From an uncultured Bacteroidales bacterium (lineage in GTDB: Bacteria > Bacteroidota > Bacteroidia > Bacteroidales > P3): DNA of 35,342 nucleotides. This document shows, in pieces, positions 9,159 through 16,092 of the stretch (the stretch's first letter is position 1; each line of letters starts with the position of its first letter). A program made the translations under genes and the position numbers. A model generated the notes under the pieces. That model saw nothing but the letters and a program-made list of their open reading frames with translations. It had not been told where the DNA came from and did no database searches. The stretch is from the NCBI GenBank assembly GCA_946540365.1, contig CAMNIH010000003.1, positions 1-35,342 of the forward strand, read 5' to 3'.

Positions 9159-9180
9159 GACCCCTCCCCATACAGGGGTC
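9159..9180. repeat. Small palindrome GACCCCT-N8-AGGGGTC
   Basis: A 7-bp perfect inverted repeat with an 8-nt loop begins just as the palindrome's shared flank ends. It resembles the C4/G4 palindromes at 11195, 11371, 17159 and 17206, so it may be a member of the same short repeat family. Confidence 0.6.
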
Positions 9181-9251
9181 TGCCATGCCGCAAAGGGGGG
9201 CGAAAGGGCAATATAATTAAATTTTATTCAAATACATATTGATTTTTTTTG

Positions 9252-9259
9252 TATCTTTG
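9252..9259 (+). promoter_or_regulatory. -7 box of the mutA promoter
   Basis: TATCTTTG at 9252-9259 matches TAnnTTTG. It sits 36 bp before the mutA ATG in an A/T-rich leader. No clear TTTG is seen 19-21 bp upstream (the stretch reads ATTTTATTC), so the -33 half is weak. Confidence 0.65.
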
Positions 9260-9295
9260 CTCATTCAGAGTACGAAGAACAAACGATACAATATA

Positions 9296-11161
9296 ATGGA
9301 AAACAACAAGTTATTCAGCGAATTCCCACCCGTTTCGACTGAGAAATGGGAAGAAGTGATCAACAAAGACCTCAAAGGAGCCGACTACGACAAGAAACTG
9401 GTGTGGCACACCATCGAGGGCTTCAACGTGCGCCCCTACTACCGTGCCGAGAACCTGGAGGGGCTCGACTACCTCGAGTCCAACCCGGGCCAGCGCCCCT
9501 ACACCCGCGGCCACCAGGTCGAGGGCAACGTGTGGGAGGTGCGGCAGGACATCCACGTGGCCGATCTGGCCGAGGCCAACCGCATCGCACTGGACGCCGT
9601 CGAGCGCGGCGCCACGTCGCTCGGCCTCTGCGCCAAGGCCGTCGCTTCGGTCGACGACCTGGCCACGCTTCTCAAAGGGATATACATCAACGCCGTGAGC
9701 ATCAACTTCAGCTGCTCGCAGGACTACCTGCAGCTGCTGAAGCTCTACGTCGAATACGCCAAGCGCGAAGGCTACGACCCCAAGGAGCTCTGCGGGTCGA
9801 CCAACTTCGACATGTTCCGCTATGCGCTGCAACACGGCCGCTTCCACCGCGGCGAGGAGGGCGACCTGCAGATGGCCTGCCAGCTGGTGAACTACGCCCA
9901 CGAGGAGCTGCCCAAGTTCCGCGTGCTGACGGTGAACAGCAACGTGCTGCACAACGCCGGCGCCAACATCGTGCAGGAGCTCGGCTTCGGCCTGGCCGCC
10001 GCCAACGAACTGGTGGCACGGCTGACCGACCTGGGCTGCAAGATGGAACACGTGGGCCGCTCGATCGTGCTCAACGTCGGCGTGGGCAGCACCTACTTCA
10101 TGGAGATCGCCAAGATCCGCGCCGCCCGCCTGCTGTGGAGCAAGATCGTGGAGCAGTACAAACCCGGGTGCGAATGCCCCTACAAGCTGTTCATCAACGC
10201 CACCACCAGCGCCTGGAACCAGTCGGTCTACGACCCCTACGTCAACATGCTGCGCTCCACCACCGAGGCCATGTCGAGCGCCGTGGCCGGTGCCGACTCG
10301 ATCTCGGTGCTGCCCTTCGACAACGCCTACAAGACGGCCGACGACTTCGGCTACCGCATCGCCCGCAACCAGCAGCTGCTGCTGAAGGAGGAGAGCTACT
10401 TGGACAAGATTGTCGACCCCGCGGCCGGTAGCTACTATATCGAGAACCTGACCAACGAGATCGCCCAGGGCGCCTGGGAGCACTTCCTCAAGGTCGAGCA
10501 GGCCGGCGGCTTCTGCCAGGCCCTGCGCGCCGGTCTGGTGCAGGACGAGGTGATGGAGACCGCCCGCAAGCGCGACCTCGACATCGCCACCCGCAAGACC
10601 ACCATCCTCGGCACCAACCAGTACCCCAACCTGCTCGAGAAGATGGGCGACAAGGTGGGCGCCGAAGCCGCGAAGGGCTGCTGCTGCCACTGCGGCGAAC
10701 AGGGCGACGAGGTGAAGGTGCTGCACGACTACCGCGGCGCCGAGGCCTTCGAGGAGCTGCGCCTGCAGACCGAGCGCGCCGCCCGCCGGCCCAAGGTCTT
10801 CCTGCTCACCTACGGCAACCTCACCATGCGCAAGGCCCGCTCGGGCTTCGCCACCAACTTCTTCGGCGTGGCGGGCTACGAGATCATCGACAACCTGGGC
10901 TTCGACACCCCCGAGGCCGGCGCCAAGGCCGCCCTCGACGCCAAGGCCGACGTGGTGGTGCTCTGCTCGAGCGACGACGAGTACGCCGAGCTCACCGAGC
11001 CCGTGTGCAAGCTGCTCAAGGGCAAGGTGAAGAGCCTCGTGCTGGCCGGCTTCCCCAAGGAGATGGTCGACACCTACCGCGGCTACGGCATCGACGAGTT
11101 CATCCACGTCAAGACCAACGCCCTGGAATGCCTCACCAAGTTCAACAAAGAACTGCTGTAA
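9296..11161 (+). CDS. mutA: Methylmalonyl-CoA mutase, small (non-catalytic) subunit
   Basis: 621 residues: an N-terminal TIM-barrel domain (about 1-440) and a C-terminal flavodoxin-like cobalamin-type domain (about 490-621). The C-terminal domain has no DxHxxG motif for B12 binding (it reads YGNLTMRKARSGFA there), which marks it as the small subunit. With MutB it interconverts succinyl-CoA and methylmalonyl-CoA in the propionate-forming pathway of Bacteroidota. ATG 9296 (MENNKLF) is preferred over the upstream in-frame TTG, because that codon precedes the -7 box. mutB does not follow; a repeat cluster does. A cysteine-rich patch, C462-C463-C464-H-C466, lies in the linker before the C-terminal domain. 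Confidence 0.93.
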   Translation: MENNKLFSEFPPVSTEKWEEVINKDLKGADYDKKLVWHTIEGFNVRPYYRAENLEGLDYLESNPGQRPYTRGHQVEGNVWEVRQDIHVADLAEANRIALDAVERGATSLGLCAKAVASVDDLATLLKGIYINAVSINFSCSQDYLQLLKLYVEYAKREGYDPKELCGSTNFDMFRYALQHGRFHRGEEGDLQMACQLVNYAHEELPKFRVLTVNSNVLHNAGANIVQELGFGLAAANELVARLTDLGCKMEHVGRSIVLNVGVGSTYFMEIAKIRAARLLWSKIVEQYKPGCECPYKLFINATTSAWNQSVYDPYVNMLRSTTEAMSSAVAGADSISVLPFDNAYKTADDFGYRIARNQQLLLKEESYLDKIVDPAAGSYYIENLTNEIAQGAWEHFLKVEQAGGFCQALRAGLVQDEVMETARKRDLDIATRKTTILGTNQYPNLLEKMGDKVGAEAAKGCCCHCGEQGDEVKVLHDYRGAEAFEELRLQTERAARRPKVFLLTYGNLTMRKARSGFATNFFGVAGYEIIDNLGFDTPEAGAKAALDAKADVVVLCSSDDEYAELTEPVCKLLKGKVKSLVLAGFPKEMVDTYRGYGIDEFIHVKTNALECLTKFNKELL

Positions 11162-11194
11162 CCCCTCGATGAACATTCCGCAAATGGACAGCAA

Positions 11195-11385
11195 GCCCCG
11201 TCAGGGGCGCCAGAAAGTAGCCGTGGGCGCCAGCCCACGGTGCCATGCGGACGAGTATACAGAGCCCCGGAGGGGCGACACAGGGACACCACACTCCGTG
11301 TCGCCCCTACAGGGCTCTGCTTCTTTGGGTCATCCTCTCCGTGGGCTGACGCCCACGGCTACACTCCGCCGTCCCCTCCGGGGAC
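11195..11385. repeat. Cluster of five palindromic (REP-like) modules
   Basis: The 249-bp gap between mutA and the permease is filled with hairpins. GCCCC-GTCA-GGGGC is at 11195-11208 and CCGTGGGC-GCCA-GCCCACGG at 11221-11240. A compound one at 11261-11318 has outer arms AGAGCCC/GGGCTCT and inner arms AGGGGCGACAC/GTGTCGCCCCT. CCGTGGGC-TGAC-GCCCACGG is at 11339-11358 and GTCCCC-TCC-GGGGAC at 11371-11385. The second and fourth share the same arms. Such modules are frequent between genes in Bacteroidota. They may act as 3' hairpins for mutA; no T-run makes any of them a clear terminator. Confidence 0.88.
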
Positions 11386-11410
11386 TTAAAAGTCACACAT
11401 CCACCTGTTG

Positions 11411-12493
11411 ATGAAGAAGCTTGACTGTTACATCTTAGCCAAATACATCAAGACCTTCTTGCTGGCCTTGGCTTTGATTATTGTCATCGTCATCACCTTC
11501 GACGTCAGCGAGAAGCTCGACAAATTCATCTCGCACCACGCCACCATCGGACAGGTGGTGATGGACTACTACTTCAACTTCATCCCGGGTTTCATCAACC
11601 TCTACAGCCCGCTGTTCATCTTCATCTCGGTGCTCTTCTTCACCTCGAAGATGGCGGGCAACACCGAGATCATCGCCATCCTCAGCTCGGGCATCAGCTA
11701 CCGGCGCCTGCTGCGGCCCTACCTCTACGGGTCGGTCATCGTGGCGCTGCTGGTGCTGCTGCTGGGCAACTTCGCCATCCCGCTCTCCAACCGGTCGCTG
11801 ATCGAGTTCGAGGAGCAGTACGTCAAGTCGAAGGCCACCAACTACTACAGCAACCTGCACTTCCAGTCCGAGCCGGGCGTGCAGATCTATGCCGAGAGCT
11901 ACGACGTCAAGAAGCAGCGCGGGCTGCGCTTCCGGCGCGAGGTGATGGCCCCCGACGGGCGCCTGCTGCAACGCGAGACGGCCGACGTCATCAACTACGA
12001 CAGCACCACCAGCCTCTGGCGCTCCACCTCCTACACCCTGCGCACCATCGACGCCGACGGCACCGAACACCTCAGCCGCAAGAGCGTCGCCACGATGGAC
12101 TACGGCATCACGCCCGACGACTTCGACCTGCTCTCGAAACGCATCGAGACCATGACCACGCCGCAGCTGGTGCAGCACATCGAGCGCGAGCGCATCCGCG
12201 GCACCGGCACCGTCAAGGAGGCCCAGATCGAACTCTACCAGCGGCTGCTCAACCCCCTGGCCATCATCATCATGACCTTCATCGGGGTGGCCATCGCCTC
12301 GCGCAAGACGCGCGGCGGCATCGGCATGCACCTGGCCATCGGCATCACGCTGGCCTTCGGATTTATCGTCTTTATGAAAATCACCACCGTCTTCGCCACC
12401 GGCGGCAGCCTGTCGCCCCTGATGGCCGTGCTGCTGCCGCAGCTGGTCTTCGGCGTGGCTACGGTGTACCTTATCCACAAAGCACCCAAATGA
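11411..12493 (+). CDS. LptF/LptG-family permease (YjgP/YjgQ)
   Basis: 360 residues. There are three hydrophobic segments in the first 130 residues (about 13-30, 52-78, 96-118) and three at the C-terminus (about 280-297, 305-325, 332-352). A large soluble beta-jellyroll domain lies between them, the LptF/LptG layout. These permeases, with the LptB ATPase, extract lipopolysaccharide from the inner membrane and feed the periplasmic bridge. LptF and LptG cannot be told apart here; no second family member or lptB is nearby. ATG 11411 is chosen over the TTG three bases earlier. The stop overlaps the sufE start by 4 bp (ATGA), so translation is probably coupled. Confidence 0.9.
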   Translation: MKKLDCYILAKYIKTFLLALALIIVIVITFDVSEKLDKFISHHATIGQVVMDYYFNFIPGFINLYSPLFIFISVLFFTSKMAGNTEIIAILSSGISYRRLLRPYLYGSVIVALLVLLLGNFAIPLSNRSLIEFEEQYVKSKATNYYSNLHFQSEPGVQIYAESYDVKKQRGLRFRREVMAPDGRLLQRETADVINYDSTTSLWRSTSYTLRTIDADGTEHLSRKSVATMDYGITPDDFDLLSKRIETMTTPQLVQHIERERIRGTGTVKEAQIELYQRLLNPLAIIIMTFIGVAIASRKTRGGIGMHLAIGITLAFGFIVFMKITTVFATGGSLSPLMAVLLPQLVFGVATVYLIHKAPK

Positions 12494-12909
12494 CCATACA
12501 AGAGACATCACAACAGATCATCGACGAGTTCGCCAACTTCGACGAATGGCTCGACCGCTACGCCTACCTCATCGACCTGGGGCGCGACTGCCCGCAGATC
12601 GACGAGGCCGACAAGACCGAGCAGAACCTCATCCGCGGCTGCCAGAGCCGGGTGTGGCTCAGCTGCCAGTACACCGACGGGCGGCTCCACTTCCGGGCCG
12701 ACAGCGACGCGGTCATCACCCGCGGCATCATCTCGCTCCTCATCCGGGTCCTCGACAACCACACGCCGCAGGAGATCCTCGACGCCGACCTGGCCTTTAT
12801 CGACGCCATCGGCCTCCGCGAACACCTCTCCCCCACCCGCTCCAACGGCCTCACCTCGATGGTGAAACAGATGAAGATGTACGCCCTCGCCTTCTCAATG
12901 AAAAAATAA
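12490..12909 (+). CDS. sufE: SufE, cysteine desulfurase sulfur acceptor
   Basis: 139-residue SufE. The acceptor cysteine is Cys51 in RGCQSRVWL, at the same number as in the E. coli protein. SufE takes persulfide sulfur from SufS and hands it to the SufBCD scaffold for Fe-S cluster assembly. Length and the C-terminal GLTSMVKQMK helix are normal. It overlaps the permease gene by 4 bp and is followed 6 bp later by a MIP18-type Fe-S gene, so two Fe-S genes are cotranscribed with a lipopolysaccharide permease. sufCD lie on the other strand about 9 kb away; sufS and sufB are not in the window. Confidence 0.95.
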   Translation: MTIQETSQQIIDEFANFDEWLDRYAYLIDLGRDCPQIDEADKTEQNLIRGCQSRVWLSCQYTDGRLHFRADSDAVITRGIISLLIRVLDNHTPQEILDADLAFIDAIGLREHLSPTRSNGLTSMVKQMKMYALAFSMKK

Positions 12910-12915
12910 CGCCCC

Positions 12916-13233
12916 ATGGAACCTACCCAAGAGACCATCAAAAGCGCCGTCGTCAACTGCCTGCGCAATATCTACGACCCCGAGATACCGGTCAACATCT
13001 ACGACCTCGGCCTCATCTACAAAGTCGATGTCGACAGCGACCTCAACGTACACATCGTGATGACCATGACGGCGCCCGACTGCCCCGAGGCCGAGTATAT
13101 GTTCCAGGAGGTGAAGCAGATGGTGAGCTACATCAGCGGCGTGAAGCAGGTCGACGTCGAGCTCACCTTCGACCCGCCATGGACGATGGACATGATCCCC
13201 GACGACATCAAGGTGGAGCTGGGATTCATGTAG
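12916..13233 (+). CDS. MIP18/DUF59-family Fe-S assembly protein (SufT-like)
   Basis: 105 residues, a single MIP18 domain. Visible hallmarks are YDPEIPVNIYDLGLIY near the start, MTAPDCP with the conserved cysteine (about residue 57), and a conserved end (PPWTMDMIPDDIK). Members such as SufT and the PaaD-type proteins help mature Fe-S proteins as carriers or targeting factors. The position directly behind sufE supports this role. The start ATG 12916 is 6 bp after the sufE stop. The gene ends where a 9-bp tandem repeat begins. Confidence 0.88.
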   Translation: MEPTQETIKSAVVNCLRNIYDPEIPVNIYDLGLIYKVDVDSDLNVHIVMTMTAPDCPEAEYMFQEVKQMVSYISGVKQVDVELTFDPPWTMDMIPDDIKVELGFM

Positions 13234-13237
13234 ACCC

Positions 13238-13291
13238 CATAAGTCCTATAAGTCTTATAAGCCCTATAAGTCCTATAAGCCCTATAAAAAA
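13238..13291. repeat. 9-bp tandem repeat (TATAAGYCY) in front of the OppC-type gene
   Basis: Six consecutive 9-mers: CATAAGTCC, TATAAGTCT, TATAAGCCC, TATAAGTCC, TATAAGCCC, TATAAAAAA. The array starts 5 bp after the preceding stop codon and ends 3 bp before ATG 13295, so it is the entire untranslated gap and must contain the ribosome entry region of the permease. Purine-only Shine-Dalgarno sequence is absent. Confidence 0.9.
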
Positions 13292-13294
13292 ATC

Positions 13295-14395
13295 ATGAAC
13301 CCCTTCAAGAAGCATAGCGCTGCCGACCTGGCCGGTCATTCGCTCGACCGGCAAGCGTGGCGTCGCTTCCGGCGCAACCCCCTGTCGGTGGCCAGCCTGG
13401 TGGTGATCGGCCTCTTCGCCCTGGTGGCCCTGCTGGGCTACCTCATCACCCCCGACCCCACCCCCTACTGCAACCAACAGTACCTCGAACTGGCCACCCT
13501 CCACCCCGGCAGCCACGCACAGATGCTCTGCCTGCGCGACACGGCCACCGCCGCCACGGAGGCACGCCCCTCGGCCCTGCACCGCATGCTCAAGGGCGAG
13601 CCCCTGCCCTACAGCGTCGTCCCCATAATAGATTATAAGTACGCGCGCGACAGCATCCACGCCACCCCCTACCACGGCGAGGAGATCGTCGCCCCCCGCA
13701 GCCAGGTGGCCAAGATCGAGCGGCGCACCTTCCTGCTCGGCACCGACGCCTACGGACGCGACGTGCTGAGCATGCTCATGATCGGCTCGCGCGTCAGCCT
13801 GTCGGTGGGCTTCATCGCCGTGGCCATCGCCCTGCTGCTCGGCATCACCCTCGGCGCACTGGCCGCCTACCACGGCGGTTGGGTCGACAACGTCATCCTC
13901 TGGCTGATCAACGTCGTGTGGTCCATCCCCACGGTGCTCCTCGTCATCGCCATCACCTTCGCCCTCGGCAAGGGCTTCTGGCAGATCTTCGTCGCCGTGG
14001 GCCTGACGATGTGGGTCGACATAGCGCGCGTGGTGCGCGGCGAGGTGCTCAGCATCCGCGAGAAAGAGTATGTCGAGGCCACCCGCGCCCTCGGCTACAG
14101 CACCTTCCGCACCATCTTCCGCCACATCCTGCCCAACTGCATGGGCGCCGTGGTGGTGGTGGCGGCCTCCAACTTCGCCAGCGCCATCCTGCTCGAGGCG
14201 GGCCTCAGTTTCCTCGGCATCGGCGTGCAGCCCCCCATGCCCTCGTGGGGCATGATGGTCAAGGAAAACACAGGCTACATCCTGCTCGACAGCGCCTACC
14301 TGGCCCTCCTGCCCGGCGTGGCCATCATGATCATCGTGCTCGCCTTCATGCTGCTGGCCGGCGGCCTGCGCGACGCCCTCGACACCCGCAGATAG
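13295..14395 (+). CDS. OppC/DppC-type ABC transporter permease
   Basis: 366 residues with the OppC layout: a cytoplasmic start, membrane helix 1 at about 34-52, a long periplasmic segment (about 53-145), then five helices forming the BPD_transp_1 core. The EAA loop that contacts the ATPase is clear (EATRALGYSTFRTIFRHILP, about residues 263-282). Family members import peptides or nickel with an OppB partner, two ATPases and a binding protein. None of these is adjacent, so the permease is isolated and its substrate is unknown. The 90-residue periplasmic insertion is longer than in the E. coli protein, but to my knowledge is usual in Bacteroidota homologues. Confidence 0.88.
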   Translation: MNPFKKHSAADLAGHSLDRQAWRRFRRNPLSVASLVVIGLFALVALLGYLITPDPTPYCNQQYLELATLHPGSHAQMLCLRDTATAATEARPSALHRMLKGEPLPYSVVPIIDYKYARDSIHATPYHGEEIVAPRSQVAKIERRTFLLGTDAYGRDVLSMLMIGSRVSLSVGFIAVAIALLLGITLGALAAYHGGWVDNVILWLINVVWSIPTVLLVIAITFALGKGFWQIFVAVGLTMWVDIARVVRGEVLSIREKEYVEATRALGYSTFRTIFRHILPNCMGAVVVVAASNFASAILLEAGLSFLGIGVQPPMPSWGMMVKENTGYILLDSAYLALLPGVAIMIIVLAFMLLAGGLRDALDTRR

Positions 14396-14459
14396 ACCCA
14401 TTCTAATGTTAAAAAACATCAAAAGAAAACATTTTTTCTTCCATATCAGAAAAAAGTCG

Positions 14460-14467
14460 TACTTTTG
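14460..14467 (+). promoter_or_regulatory. -7 box of the lipoprotein gene at 14514
   Basis: TACTTTTG at 14460-14467 is followed by C, the common Bacteroidota extension. The -33 region is only T-rich (14432-14440). Initiation near 14473 would leave a leader of about 40 nt rich in A. Confidence 0.65.
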
Positions 14468-14513
14468 CACCCGATTTGAGAAGTGAAATATTAACCCAAA
14501 AACAATAAAAAAA

Positions 14514-15140
14514 ATGAAGAACATTTTCAAATTCCTGAGCATTGCGCTCGTGGCCGGCGCCCTGATGGTTGCCTGCAATCCCGACAACGAGAACGGCAAC
14601 ACCGACACCACCCCCGTCAACCCCCAACCCCAGCCCCAGCCCGCTACTCCCAGCGCCAGCGCCACTTTCGCCGGTGCCGAGTACAACTTCCCCGTGCAGA
14701 CTGGTATGTATAGCGCGACCTACGGCCTTACCGCTTTCGACTTCTTCACCAGCGGTGGTAGCATCACCGAGGGTATGCCTGGTTGCGAGATCTACACTTT
14801 GCTGACCGCTGCCGGTCAAGGCACCGCCACCCTCAACACCAGTGGTTCTCTGCCCCAGCTCGAGGGTGACCCCGCCGTCCTCGAATTCTACATGAACACC
14901 TATCTGACGAACCAGTCGGGCACCGCGTACGGTGACTGGTGGGGAGAGACCGCCGAGATCAACATGACCACCTTCGACATGGACAACGGCAAGGCTTCGT
15001 TCACCGTCAACGCCACCATGTTTGACGCCCTGAACAGCTTCGTAGCTGAGGGCAACCCCGACTATGTTGGCTTTGATGCCGCCGAGCGTGCCCAGATGAC
15101 CGTCACCGCCACCAACGTTCCCTTCACCGCCCAAAAATAA
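14514..15140 (+). CDS. Predicted lipoprotein, unknown function
   Basis: 208 residues. A signal peptide with lipobox LMVAC puts the lipidated cysteine at residue 21. It is followed by NPDNENGN and a Thr/Pro/Gln linker (PQPQPQP). The rest looks like a small beta-rich exported domain with many Thr, Gly and aromatic residues. I do not recognise a family. It has its own promoter (14460) and is followed 15 bp later by a second lipoprotein gene on the same strand, so both probably share a transcript ending at the terminator near 15600. Acidic residues right behind the lipidated cysteine fit the surface-export signal reported for Bacteroidota lipoproteins; that is inference. Confidence 0.8.
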   Translation: MKNIFKFLSIALVAGALMVACNPDNENGNTDTTPVNPQPQPQPATPSASATFAGAEYNFPVQTGMYSATYGLTAFDFFTSGGSITEGMPGCEIYTLLTAAGQGTATLNTSGSLPQLEGDPAVLEFYMNTYLTNQSGTAYGDWWGETAEINMTTFDMDNGKASFTVNATMFDALNSFVAEGNPDYVGFDAAERAQMTVTATNVPFTAQK

Positions 15141-15155
15141 AACAAATAAGGATCT

Positions 15156-15557
15156 ATGAAAGTGAACATCAAGATTGCCGCTATTGCACTGGCCGTCATG
15201 GGCCTTGCCGTGGCCTGCAAAGGCAAGAGTGAGCCCGTCGAGGACACCCTTGTGGCCGACACCACTATCATCGAGGAAGTCATCGACACCACCGTCGACA
15301 CCGTCGCCGCTGAGGTCGTCGAGGCTACCCCCGCTCCCGCCAAGAAGGCTGTCAAGAAAGCTGAGAAGAAAGAGGGTCTGACCGTTGCTTCCAGCAAGGA
15401 CAAAACCGCCATCGGAAGCGAAGAGAATGCCAAAGGCAAGATGGGCAAAATTGTCGCCCAGAAAGCCAACATGGAGCAGGGTACGTCTACCAAACTCGAA
15501 AAGAACGAGACTACGACTGCCAACAAAATGGCAAGTGTTGCTAAAACAAAACAATAA
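15156..15557 (+). CDS. Predicted lipoprotein with a Lys/Ala/Glu-rich disordered body
   Basis: 133 residues. The lipobox GLAVAC gives a lipidated Cys21. Residues 25-55 are acidic (Glu, Asp, Thr). Residues 56-73 are an Ala/Lys/Pro segment (PAPAKKAVKKAEKK). The tail is Lys/Thr/Asn-rich, without predicted structure. No family is recognised. The charge pattern, acidic then basic, suggests a flexible tether. It lies 15 bp after another lipoprotein gene and 20 bp before a strong intrinsic terminator. Confidence 0.75.
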   Translation: MKVNIKIAAIALAVMGLAVACKGKSEPVEDTLVADTTIIEEVIDTTVDTVAAEVVEATPAPAKKAVKKAEKKEGLTVASSKDKTAIGSEENAKGKMGKIVAQKANMEQGTSTKLEKNETTTANKMASVAKTKQ

Positions 15558-15578
15558 CTAAAGCAACATCTTAAAACG

Positions 15579-15616
15579 AAAGTGGGTCTCCTTGCCAGAG
15601 AGAGACCCACTTTTTA
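15579..15616 (+). terminator. Intrinsic terminator after the two lipoprotein genes
   Basis: A 12-bp perfect stem, AAAGTGGGTCTC (15579-15590) with GAGACCCACTTT (15602-15613), has an 11-nt loop and runs into five Ts. It ends only about 12 bp before the next start codon at 15629, so that gene either relies on read-through or starts inside the hairpin region. Confidence 0.9.
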
Positions 15617-15628
15617 TTTCACCAAACA

Positions 15629-16084
15629 ATGAAAAAAGGATTATTCATCACCACCATGACCCTCTGTCTGCTTGCCTCCTGCACAACGACAGAGGATAGA
15701 ATCAAGAAAGAAGCAACGAGCTACCTGAACGCCACAGCGGCATACGATGTGGACGAAGCATGCAAATACTGCACCGACGAGACGGCCGCAGGCCTGAAGC
15801 TTGTTCAGCAAACAATACTGCCCCAACTGGACAGCAATTATCTTAACCAAAACAAGCAAGCCACCATCAGCCTGCTTGGCGTGGAACAGGTCAACGACAC
15901 GATGGCCAAGGTGATTTATAGCAAGGTAAGCCCGATTACGTGCTATTCCGACACGCTGAAGATGCTGCGCCGCAATGGGAAATGGATGGCGCACGCCCCC
16001 ATGGCCGTGCCCCCGATAGCTAAAAAAAGCACACACACATTCCACTACGACACCACGCAAGTCCTCTACGAGGGCGGCAAATAA
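15629..16084 (+). CDS. Predicted lipoprotein with an NTF2-like (DUF4878-type) domain
   Basis: 151 residues. Signal peptide with lipobox LLASC, lipidated cysteine at residue 18. The body (ATSYLNATAAYDVDEACKYCT at the start, later VIYSKVSPITCYSDTLKMLRRNGKWMA) has the helix-then-sheet pattern of NTF2-like exported proteins such as DUF4878, ending in the typical GKW strand. The family assignment is from pattern only. Four cysteines besides the lipid anchor could form disulfides. The start lies 12 bp after the T-run of a terminator with no separate promoter visible. It is convergent with the DUF4296 gene, with 8 bp between stops. Confidence 0.75.
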   Translation: MKKGLFITTMTLCLLASCTTTEDRIKKEATSYLNATAAYDVDEACKYCTDETAAGLKLVQQTILPQLDSNYLNQNKQATISLLGVEQVNDTMAKVIYSKVSPITCYSDTLKMLRRNGKWMAHAPMAVPPIAKKSTHTFHYDTTQVLYEGGK

Positions 16085-16092
16085 GCCGATCC

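Larger units (their letters stand above)
8972..9295. other. Divergent intergenic region between the helicase-nuclease and mutA
   Basis: 324 bp without a gene. It holds, in order, the minus-strand promoter of the helicase gene, the 90-bp palindromic 11-mer array, a small GACCCCT/AGGGGTC hairpin, a short G-rich stretch, and an A/T-rich segment with the mutA promoter. Confidence 0.85.

Noticed and set aside
9311..11194. 627-codon minus-strand open frame opposite mutA
   Set aside because: Gly/Val/Leu-rich antisense translation; mutA is unambiguous.
11325..11335. Promoter for the LptF/G-type permease (TTCTTTGGG)
   Set aside because: Lacks the A of TAnnTTTG and has no -33 box; the motif lies inside the palindromic repeat cluster.
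14401..14420. Terminator after the OppC-type gene
   Set aside because: Only a weak A/T stem (AATGTT/AACATC, imperfect) with no convincing T-run.
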